From an uncultured Bacteroidales bacterium (lineage in GTDB: Bacteria > Bacteroidota > Bacteroidia > Bacteroidales > UBA932), in assembly GCA_905235085.1 (NCBI GenBank), contig CAJOKD010000009.1, positions 1 through 62,713 on the forward strand: DNA of 62,713 bases. The letters run 5' to 3'. Made by a program: the position numbers and the translations under genes. The notes below the pieces were generated by a model. That model made no database searches. It was not told the origin of the DNA and saw nothing but the letters and a program-made list of their open reading frames with translations. Shown here piece by piece: positions 34,611 to 42,344 of the stretch; the stretch's first letter is position 1; the number at the start of each line of letters is the position of its first letter.

Positions 34611-35594
34611 ATGGTAAGACAGGAAACCCTCGGATCCACAATCGACAAGTTATTCAAAGACATCAGATTCCCGGAAGAACCTTCAGGCCTCTACGACCCC
34701 CTGGGATATATGATAGCGATAGGCGGCAAGAGGCTCCGCCCGAGACTGTGCCTGACCACATATTCCCTTTACAAGGACGGTTTCGGTCCCGAGATACTGG
34801 AACCTGCTGCAGGGCTGGAGGTATTCCACAGTTTCACGCTGATACACGATGACATAGTGGACCGGTCTCCGCTTCGCCGAGGAGTGGACACGGTCTGGAA
34901 GAAGTGGAACCCGGATACCGCCATCCTTTCCGGTGACGTAATGTGCATAGACAGCTATTCCAGGATCACCAAATGCCCTCTGGGATGCCTTCCGGAAGTG
35001 ATGTCCCTTTTTTCCAAGACGGCTGCAGAAGTATGTGAAGGACAGCAGTACGATATGGACTTCGAAAGCCGGGAGACAGTCTCGATGGAGGAATATTCAA
35101 GGATGATCGGCTTGAAGACCGGTGTGCTCATCGCCTGCTCGGCCAAGATGGGCGCATTGATAGCCGGCGCCCCGGAGAAGGACTGCGAAAGCCTGTACGA
35201 CTATGGCTACAACCTGGGGCTCGCCTTTCAGGTAGCTGACGACTACCTCGATGCCTTCGGAGATGAAAAGGTGTTCGGTAAGCCGATCGGAGGGGATATC
35301 CTCAACGAGAAGAAGAGCTGGCTGACCATCCGGTCCTGCGAGAAAGCCACCGCTGCGGAACGCGCAGAATTGCTGGAGGCCTTCCGTGCACCCGCCGTTT
35401 CAGAAGCCGAAAAGGCCGAGAAGATCGCCAGGGTGAAGGATATGTACGTCCGGCTGAAAGTAGGAGAAGACGCCCAGGAGACCATAAAGGAATATACAAA
35501 GGAAGCCCTCGGACACGCGGCGAAGGCGTGCGAGGGCGTCCGTTATGAAATCTTGAAGCGATTCGCCGACAAACTGGTCGGAAGGACCAGCTGA
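34611..35594 (+). CDS. Polyprenyl diphosphate synthase
   Basis: A 327-residue isoprenyl synthase, starting at the ATG at 34611 (MVRQETLGSTIDKLF) rather than the longer frame from 34500, which overlaps rsgA. First aspartate-rich motif: LIHDDIVDRSPLRRG; second: FQVADDYLDAFG, with GKRLRPRL before them. It condenses isopentenyl units to farnesyl, geranylgeranyl or longer diphosphates for quinone or undecaprenyl lipids. The chain length cannot be judged with certainty. It ends directly against the convergent GH13 gene. Confidence 0.88.
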   Translation: MVRQETLGSTIDKLFKDIRFPEEPSGLYDPLGYMIAIGGKRLRPRLCLTTYSLYKDGFGPEILEPAAGLEVFHSFTLIHDDIVDRSPLRRGVDTVWKKWNPDTAILSGDVMCIDSYSRITKCPLGCLPEVMSLFSKTAAEVCEGQQYDMDFESRETVSMEEYSRMIGLKTGVLIACSAKMGALIAGAPEKDCESLYDYGYNLGLAFQVADDYLDAFGDEKVFGKPIGGDILNEKKSWLTIRSCEKATAAERAELLEAFRAPAVSEAEKAEKIARVKDMYVRLKVGEDAQETIKEYTKEALGHAAKACEGVRYEILKRFADKLVGRTS

Positions 35595-38500
35595 TTACCT
35601 GTAATCCACTACCAGTGCGGAACAAGGGCCGACCACAGTAGAATCGGTCACGGTTACCTTTTCACCGGTGATCACGTTGGTTCCCTCTCCCAGGCCGGAT
35701 GCAATCTCAGCATAACGGGCCCAAGGGACCGGCTTCTCGTCCAGTGAATTGTTGATGAACACGAAGACCTTCCCTCCGTCGTTGTAACGGAAGAAAGCGT
35801 AGGTATTGTCCCTGGTCAGGAAATGCATCGTCCTTCCGTTGTGGATCACATCGTTGTCCTTCCTCCAGCAGAAGAGCTTCCTGGCATAGTCGTGGAGTTC
35901 GGCATCGGTCCCTTGGCGGCCTTCCTCGGAGAACAGATCCTTGCTGTCTCCCTTCCATCCGCCTGGGAAGTCCATCCTCAGTTCTCCGTCGCTCTTGTAG
36001 TTCTTGCCAGTCGCGAACATCATCTCGTCACCGTAGAAAAGCTGAGGGATGCCTCGGACGGTGGCCAGGAGGGTGTATGCTAGCTTCATCTTGTCAGGAT
36101 CCTGGTGCCATGAATCAGCCACGCGGTAGTGGTCGTGGTTGGAGAGGAAGATCATCATTTTCGAAATGTCATGATACGTAGCATCATGGGACAGGGCATT
36201 GTAAACCCTCATCATTCCATTATCCCAGCCTGCCTCGTTCTCGCAGAGAGCGGCATTGATAGCTGACTGGAGAGCGAAATCCATTATCGAAGGAAGATGT
36301 GAGTTGAACCCGTCAGGGTTGGCATTGTCACCCTGCCAGTAAGCGACCTGGTCGTAATTGGTATCCCAGCATTCCCCTACTATGTTGATGTCCGGGTATT
36401 CATTCCTAACCGCCTCGCACCACTTGCTCATCGGTACCTTCTCGTTGTAAGGGTATGTATCTACTCTCAGGCCGTCCTGTCCCGAATACTCGGTCCACCA
36501 AATGGCCCACTGCTGGAAATACTTGAGCAAGAACTCATTATCGAGGTTCATATCAGGCATCGAAGGCACGAACCAGCCGCTTTCCTGGAGATTGAGGTCA
36601 TATTTGGATGCATTCGGGTCCATCAAGGTCGAGAACTGGAAATTGGATCCCGTATACTCTGGGAACTGATGGATCCAGTCCTGGAACGGCAGGTCTTCCA
36701 TCCACCAATGCGCTGTGCCGCAGTGGTTGGTGACGATGTCCATTATGACCTTGATGCCCTTATCGTGGGCCTTCCTGACATACTCCTTGTAGAGGGAATT
36801 GCTTCCGAAACGAGGATCGATCCTGTAGTAATCTCCGCAGGCATAGCCGTGATAGGACTCGTGTTCCTGGTCATCGAGCAGCAGCGGGGTGCACCAGATG
36901 GCAGTCGCCCCAAGGTCGGAAACATAATCCAGATGGTCTATGATACCCTGGAGGTCTCCTCCGTGGCGTCCGAACGGCTCGTTCCTGTCTGCCTTTTCCT
37001 TGGTATCAAGGGTATTGTCATTGCCAGGATCGGCATTGGCGAACCTGTCAGGACAGATGAGGTAGATGAAATCCGAAGTTGTGAAACTCTTCCTCTGGGC
37101 GGAACCTTCTTCCCTGGCTAGTATAGGATACGGCCATCTGAAAGCCTGCTTCCCATTTGTGAATATGAGATCGTAAGTTCCTGGCTTAACGGAGTTTCCG
37201 ACTGCTATGTCAACGAACAGGTAGTTCGGGCTCTCAGCCTTGCTGACCTTGGAGACCTTCAGTCCGGCACCTTCGATGGAAACGTCCCATCCGGATATTC
37301 CTTCACCGTGGACCATAAGCTGCAGGTCGGTCTTCATCCCGACCCACCAGCAAGGAGGCTCCACGTGGGCAATCCTCGACTCCGGAACGGTTATCTTCCA
37401 ATCCCAAGGGGCCTTCAGGCCCACGCTGACAGTCACGGTATCCTCTTCTAGGACTCTCCTGAACACGAAATCGCTGTCGCTGGCGGAAATGATTTCATAA
37501 GCGGTGTTATCGCTCCTGAGGGCCTTGTGGGAATGCTTCAGGCAGGAAAGGTAGGAATAGAAATCAGTCGTAGCATTATGGTGCCAGTCAGGCATAGGAT
37601 CCTTCTCGAAGAACTCGAAACGATGGTCCAGGCCGACTTCCTGTCCGGTGTAGATGAGCGGCTGGGAGCCAGGGAGGGTCCAGCAGAGTACGCTCATGGC
37701 CTGCCAGGCATCGCCCATCCTTTCATATTCAGTGCCGTTCCAGGAATTCTCATCGTGGTTGGAGGTGAACATGAGGCGGTGTCCGTTGCCATATTCCTTT
37801 GCATTCCAGGAGATATAATTTGCGAGGCTGTCGCCGGCAGCCTTACCCTGGGCTATGTCGTTGAGAAGATGATGGAGCTTCCAGGCATAGGTGCAGTCGA
37901 AGCCGGCTTCGTGGAGGAAGGTTTCCTCTCCTTCGGCCAGGAAGAAGAGCTGCCTTGGATAATCCTTGCGGAACGCGGTGAATACATCGGACCAGAAGTC
38001 CTGAGGGACCTGGAAGGCTACGTCGCAACGGAATCCGTCCACTCCCCTGTCGAGCCAGAAGCGCATACTGGAGGCCATCGCGGCACGCATATCATTGTTC
38101 TCGTAGTTGAGTTTGGCGATATCCGTCCAGTCATACTCCACGATGGTCTTGCCGGTGACCGAGTCCCGGACATACCAGCTTGCATCTTTCTCCGTAACCC
38201 AAGGATGGTCAGGCGATGTATGGTTCGCGACCCAGTCCAGGATCACTTTCAAGCCAAGTTTGTGGGCGGCGTCGAGGAAGCGGTCGAAATCCTCGAGGGT
38301 TCCGAATTCTGGATTGACGTCACAGTAGTCCTTGATGGCATAGTAGGACCCGAGGGTTCCCTTGCGGCCTTCCACGCCTATCGGATATATCGGCATAAGC
38401 CAGACTACATCGACGCCAAGTGCCTTAAGCTCTGGGAGTTTCTTCTGCGCAGCGGCGAAAGTGCCTTCGGCTGTTGCCTGGCGGGTATTCAGTTCATATA

Positions 38501-38624
38501 CCACGGCGTCCACAGTCCAGTCTCCACCCGGCTGCAGGTCTCCGGCAAGATTCTGGTCCACGTCTTTCGGCTTGCAGGCAAATGCTGCCAGGAGGATGGT
38601 CAACAATGTCAGTGTACGTTTCAT
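35595..38624 (-). CDS. Tandem GH13 lipoprotein (two amylase domains)
   Basis: A 1009-residue lipoprotein (LLAAFAC, lipid Cys17) with two GH13 barrels. The first (about 30-370) has DVVWLMPIYPIG, DWVANHT, nucleophile Asp201 in GFRCDVAF, acid/base Glu231 in FLAEGEE and SNHDEN near 288-293. A beta domain at about 400-500 resembles the N-terminal module of cyclomaltodextrinases. The second barrel (about 515-930) has GFRHGGDLQG-like GRHGGDLQG, Asp722 in GLRVDTYPYN, Glu751 in IVGECWD and NHD at 829-831. A short C-terminal beta domain follows. Both catalytic sets appear complete. It probably degrades starch or maltodextrins and is last in the starch locus, overlapping the CotH gene by 4 bases. Confidence 0.88.
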   Translation of the reverse strand: MKRTLTLLTILLAAFACKPKDVDQNLAGDLQPGGDWTVDAVVYELNTRQATAEGTFAAAQKKLPELKALGVDVVWLMPIYPIGVEGRKGTLGSYYAIKDYCDVNPEFGTLEDFDRFLDAAHKLGLKVILDWVANHTSPDHPWVTEKDASWYVRDSVTGKTIVEYDWTDIAKLNYENNDMRAAMASSMRFWLDRGVDGFRCDVAFQVPQDFWSDVFTAFRKDYPRQLFFLAEGEETFLHEAGFDCTYAWKLHHLLNDIAQGKAAGDSLANYISWNAKEYGNGHRLMFTSNHDENSWNGTEYERMGDAWQAMSVLCWTLPGSQPLIYTGQEVGLDHRFEFFEKDPMPDWHHNATTDFYSYLSCLKHSHKALRSDNTAYEIISASDSDFVFRRVLEEDTVTVSVGLKAPWDWKITVPESRIAHVEPPCWWVGMKTDLQLMVHGEGISGWDVSIEGAGLKVSKVSKAESPNYLFVDIAVGNSVKPGTYDLIFTNGKQAFRWPYPILAREEGSAQRKSFTTSDFIYLICPDRFANADPGNDNTLDTKEKADRNEPFGRHGGDLQGIIDHLDYVSDLGATAIWCTPLLLDDQEHESYHGYACGDYYRIDPRFGSNSLYKEYVRKAHDKGIKVIMDIVTNHCGTAHWWMEDLPFQDWIHQFPEYTGSNFQFSTLMDPNASKYDLNLQESGWFVPSMPDMNLDNEFLLKYFQQWAIWWTEYSGQDGLRVDTYPYNEKVPMSKWCEAVRNEYPDINIVGECWDTNYDQVAYWQGDNANPDGFNSHLPSIMDFALQSAINAALCENEAGWDNGMMRVYNALSHDATYHDISKMMIFLSNHDHYRVADSWHQDPDKMKLAYTLLATVRGIPQLFYGDEMMFATGKNYKSDGELRMDFPGGWKGDSKDLFSEEGRQGTDAELHDYARKLFCWRKDNDVIHNGRTMHFLTRDNTYAFFRYNDGGKVFVFINNSLDEKPVPWARYAEIASGLGEGTNVITGEKVTVTDSTVVGPCSALVVDYR

Positions 38625-40039
38625 TTGCAGTATTGTTTTATGCTGTTAATCTTTGCGGTAAAGTAATTGTCTTTCCCCATTTCGAGCAGGCGGTACTCCG
38701 GATGGCTGCTCCAGGAAGCGGGATTGTCGGATATCGTCATATCTTCACCCGTATCGTTCGGGACGAACAACTTGATCATATTCTGCCAGGTGCGGATCCG
38801 GTCGGCGCAGGCGGAAGGACTGAAGAAAGCATTGCCGTCCGAAGCGAATTCCATCAGGTAACGCTTGTAGATCTGCTTGAAATCATCTATCTGCAGTATC
38901 TTATTTATCAGAGGGTTCTGCTTCGAATCCCCCCAGTTCAGAGGGTCGTGCCTGCCGGCATCGCTCTGGACCCCGCACCACGACGTCGTACCGAGCGTAT
39001 TATCATAGTCGTAAGGGATGAAGAAGAATTTGTAGCTCTGCGGATCCGTGGAGTTGAAATAGATATAGAAATTGTTGCTGTTGTTCCAATAGTCGTCCCA
39101 CATCCCCACTGCCACGTTGACGGCATATGTCTTGAGCAGCAGGTCCACGTCGCAGTGGGTACGCAACCAGGAGCCGAATTCCTGGCCGTTCAGCTTCAGA
39201 CTCTTCCCGATGAAGTCCTTGAGCTGCTCCCTTGCATTTTCGAAATCCCCTACATTCGTCTTCAGTTCGTAGGTATATTCCTTCCCGTCCCCGAGGTCGG
39301 GTCCCATATTCGCGGAGACAGAATTGAGGTGCGCGCCCCAGCGGCACCTCCAAAGATTTCCCCCGGCAGAACCGAATTTGTCCTCGGAGTCCCTGACTTT
39401 CAGGTAATCCGTGTCGACCGGCTCGACCATATCGTATATTCCCAGATAGTACTCCTTCGGGTCACCCTGAACCTTTACGAAAAACCTGGAATATGCAGTA
39501 TGTGAAGCCGTCCATACCCCGAAACGGCGGAAAAGGTCGTAGCAGAAGTTCTCCCTGACGTAGGATGGATCGTCCTTGTACCACTTGAAAGCGATCTTTT
39601 CGGCTCCGTGGAGCTTATGGTCCGCATCCTTGTGCCACTTGTGGAAATTGATCACATAGTGACTGTGATGCCAGTCCGGATGAGTTGCGGAGTGAAGCTG
39701 TCCGTTGCTGCCCTCGGGGCGTCTGCGGGAGGTATTGCCCTTGAGCCTCAGCGCCGCTTCCCTGATCAGAGTGGTGTCCTTATGCTTTATGAAGCGGACA
39801 TCGCACTTGATATGCTCGTTGGTGGCGGAATTCTTGTCATAGGCTTTCAAGAGAGTATTCCATTGGGCCAGAGACACTTCCACGTGAACTTCAGGAATCG
39901 CTCCGCTGTCATATACATAGTTGACTCCGTGCTTGTCGAGGGGTTCATCGGTAACCAGAATCTCATCCCCGCCCAAGTTGCATCCGTAGAAACAACACAA
40001 GGCGAGGATCAGGGAAACCGGGTACCGGAGCCGTCTCAT
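38621..40039 (-). CDS. CotH-family lipoprotein
   Basis: A 472-residue lipoprotein (CCFYGC, with NLGGDE after the lipid Cys). CotH family features are clear: LRLKGNTSRR, KIAFKWY, YYLGIYDMVEPVD and PYDYDNTLG. Spore-coat CotH proteins are atypical protein kinases, and the family also occurs in Bacteroidota outer-surface systems. Whether this member binds ATP is untested. It overlaps the flanking amylase genes by 4 bases on both sides, so it is translated with the starch-locus enzymes. Its role there is not known. Confidence 0.8.
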   Translation of the reverse strand: MRRLRYPVSLILALCCFYGCNLGGDEILVTDEPLDKHGVNYVYDSGAIPEVHVEVSLAQWNTLLKAYDKNSATNEHIKCDVRFIKHKDTTLIREAALRLKGNTSRRRPEGSNGQLHSATHPDWHHSHYVINFHKWHKDADHKLHGAEKIAFKWYKDDPSYVRENFCYDLFRRFGVWTASHTAYSRFFVKVQGDPKEYYLGIYDMVEPVDTDYLKVRDSEDKFGSAGGNLWRCRWGAHLNSVSANMGPDLGDGKEYTYELKTNVGDFENAREQLKDFIGKSLKLNGQEFGSWLRTHCDVDLLLKTYAVNVAVGMWDDYWNNSNNFYIYFNSTDPQSYKFFFIPYDYDNTLGTTSWCGVQSDAGRHDPLNWGDSKQNPLINKILQIDDFKQIYKRYLMEFASDGNAFFSPSACADRIRTWQNMIKLFVPNDTGEDMTISDNPASWSSHPEYRLLEMGKDNYFTAKINSIKQYCK

Positions 40040-42282
40040 TGCAGGAATACGATGGAAGAGTTCGCTTCAAGGATAAGCTGTCCTCCCTTCAGCGCAGCAG
40101 AGCCGAGGACAAGGATAGGCTTGGAGAGGTCTCCAGGAGCGGCGACCGTCTTCGCCGAAGATGCCAAATTGTGTATCACCAGGGCTTTCTGTCCGTCCGA
40201 CGATGTCATATACCAGGAAAGGATGGTGGAGCCGGACAGGTTCGCGGCGCTCATCTTTCCGCTAGAGAGGGCCGGATAGGTATTGCGGACCTTGGAGAAC
40301 GTCTTGTACACGTTCATAAGGGAATTGGCATCTGCGGACTGAGCCTCGACAGAAATGCCTGCCGTAAGCATAGTGTTGTCCACCTTGCCGCCGAGCCTTC
40401 CGGAAGCAACGGCACCGCTCTTGGTCCATTTGATAGGAGTACGTACATACTCGTCACCTCCGTCCTTGACGCCCCAATAACCGAGTTCCTCGCCCTGGTA
40501 GATGAAAGGCTTGCCTTCAGCTGTCAGGAGGATGGCTGCAGCCTGCTTTTCCTTCGCATCGGACTTGCCGAGGTCCGTCGCTGCGCGGTTCTCGTCGTGG
40601 TTCGTAAGCTTGATGGCCGGCACAGCATCGGAGCGGTTAGCCGTATAGCTAGACCGCCAGCTAATGAGGTTGTTCACGAAGGAGCCCGCCGAACGATTGT
40701 TCAGGGCATCCTTCAAGCCCCACCAGAAACTGAACTCGAAGGCAGAAGGAAGACCCTTGTAATAGTTGAAAGTCTTGGAGGCTTCACTGAACACTTCTCC
40801 GACCATATAGATGTTCCCGGTGTTCCCAGCTGCCTTGTAGGTCGCATTGCACCTCTGGTACCACTTATCCAGGAAAGTAGGGTTCTCAGAGCTGTTCTCA
40901 TCCCAGTATATGTGCTTGACGGCATCGAGTCGCAAGCCCTTGACACCCATATTGATCCATTTGTCGGCGGAGGCAGCGAGGTCGATGAAAGCAGGGGATG
41001 TCTCGCTGGTGGATGCCGCTCCGTAATTGAAATCAGCGAACCAGTCAGTCCAGAAATGCGAGTGATACATCAGGTTGTTCATTCCAGGCAGGAGGATATC
41101 GTTGCTGTCGGTATTGGACAGGGTGAGTTCCTTGCCCCACTCGAGCTGGTGGTTGCTGCTCGGTGCCCCGTACTTGTACGAATCCCACTGGGTCTGGCTT
41201 GTCCTGATGAGAACGCCCCAGGAACTTGAGATATCTATTGAAAGGGTGCAGACGGAGCCGCCAGTAGTGTAGAACTGTGCCATCTTGCCGTCACCGTAAT
41301 AAAGCCATATTCCTGAAGTCTGGGAGCCTGAATTGGATATCTCTTCCACCTGCTCGATCTTCAGGGTCTTAGGCTTACCCGCTCCGTCGAGAGTCAGGGT
41401 GAACTTGACTTTCATCGAGGTGGCCGAGCCGCTGACACAAGAGAACCACTGGCCGGAGTCATAGCCGTTCTTTGGGAACATCGCGAGCTTGCCGGCAGAA
41501 ATGTCGGCAGCCGGATCGCTTGAGAATATGAAGTAGTCGCGGTAAGGGCTGTCCTCGGAAGCCTTAGCACTCTGGAACCAAGGGTGGTCCTTGCCGGCGT
41601 GGTTGAGCACATAATCTAGGTAGATGTCTATCCCCTTGGCTTTGGCCTTCGCAAGCAAGTTCTTGAAGTCCTCTTCGGTACCATATTCAGGATTGACAGA
41701 ATAATAATCCTTTACATCATAGCCATGGTAGGACATCGCAGGATGTATAGGGCTGAGCCACAAGGCGCTCACGCCCATCTCATCGAGATAGTCCAGTTTG
41801 GAGGCTATTCCGTTGAAATCCCCTATCCCGTCACCGTTGCTGTCGGAGAAGGAATATACCAGGAGCTGGTAAGTGATCCCCGCTCTCTTCTTTCCGTCGA
41901 AAGCGGCAGGATCAGCGACCAGGTAGGTCACCTTGTTGCCGGTCTGGGTCACTTTCACGGTAGCATTCTGGGCACCTTTAACGGAGATGGATCCCTCACG
42001 GTCGTCACCTTCATTTGCCGAAACCGTGACAGACAGGGAGGCATTGCCGCTGCCTGAAGTCTTGTCCAGATGGATCCAGTCCGCAGAGGCAGAAGCTGTC
42101 CAGGCGGCTGTGGACTTGACACTGAACAGCCTGGTGGAAACATCTTCGGCCGTGAAAGCCAACTCCGTCGGAGAAACGGAGAGTGTGTCCGGCTCCTTCT
42201 GGTTTTTCTCTCCACAGGAGACAGCCAGCATAACGATTGCTAAAAAAGCTGCAAGCAGCAGGGAAAAGGATTTCTTTGTCAT
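40036..42282 (-). CDS. susG: SusG-like outer-membrane alpha-amylase
   Basis: A 748-residue lipoprotein (LAVSC, lipid Cys23). A BACON domain spans about 32-115 (LSVSPTELAF to VTQTG). GH13 starts near 135 with YQLLVYSFSDSNGDGIGDFNG. A beta-rich insertion at about 265-400 matches the place of the CBM58 module in SusG of Bacteroides thetaiotaomicron. The catalytic set is Asp453 (GLRLDAVKH), Glu496 (MVGEVF) and NHDEN at 561-565. The product should hydrolyse alpha-1,4 links in starch at the cell surface. It is transcribed after the SusE-like gene and overlaps the CotH gene by 4 bases. Confidence 0.9.
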   Translation of the reverse strand: MTKKSFSLLLAAFLAIVMLAVSCGEKNQKEPDTLSVSPTELAFTAEDVSTRLFSVKSTAAWTASASADWIHLDKTSGSGNASLSVTVSANEGDDREGSISVKGAQNATVKVTQTGNKVTYLVADPAAFDGKKRAGITYQLLVYSFSDSNGDGIGDFNGIASKLDYLDEMGVSALWLSPIHPAMSYHGYDVKDYYSVNPEYGTEEDFKNLLAKAKAKGIDIYLDYVLNHAGKDHPWFQSAKASEDSPYRDYFIFSSDPAADISAGKLAMFPKNGYDSGQWFSCVSGSATSMKVKFTLTLDGAGKPKTLKIEQVEEISNSGSQTSGIWLYYGDGKMAQFYTTGGSVCTLSIDISSSWGVLIRTSQTQWDSYKYGAPSSNHQLEWGKELTLSNTDSNDILLPGMNNLMYHSHFWTDWFADFNYGAASTSETSPAFIDLAASADKWINMGVKGLRLDAVKHIYWDENSSENPTFLDKWYQRCNATYKAAGNTGNIYMVGEVFSEASKTFNYYKGLPSAFEFSFWWGLKDALNNRSAGSFVNNLISWRSSYTANRSDAVPAIKLTNHDENRAATDLGKSDAKEKQAAAILLTAEGKPFIYQGEELGYWGVKDGGDEYVRTPIKWTKSGAVASGRLGGKVDNTMLTAGISVEAQSADANSLMNVYKTFSKVRNTYPALSSGKMSAANLSGSTILSWYMTSSDGQKALVIHNLASSAKTVAAPGDLSKPILVLGSAALKGGQLILEANSSIVFLQ

Positions 42283-42301
42283 AGTCGTAGGAAATTAGCA
42301 A

Positions 42302-42327
42302 GCCGGAGTCCGGTCAGGGACTCCGGC
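42302..42327 (-). other. Hairpin between SusE-like gene and susG
   Basis: GCCGGAGTCC (42302-42311) pairs perfectly with GGACTCCGGC (42318-42327) in the 62-base gap. On the minus strand only weak T content follows. It may stabilise the upstream mRNA or reduce read-through into the enzyme genes. Confidence 0.55.
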
Positions 42328-42344
42328 CCGATTGAAAACACCAA

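Noticed and set aside
37527..38666. 379-codon plus-strand frame opposite the tandem GH13 gene
   Set aside because: Antisense to conserved catalytic regions; no motifs.
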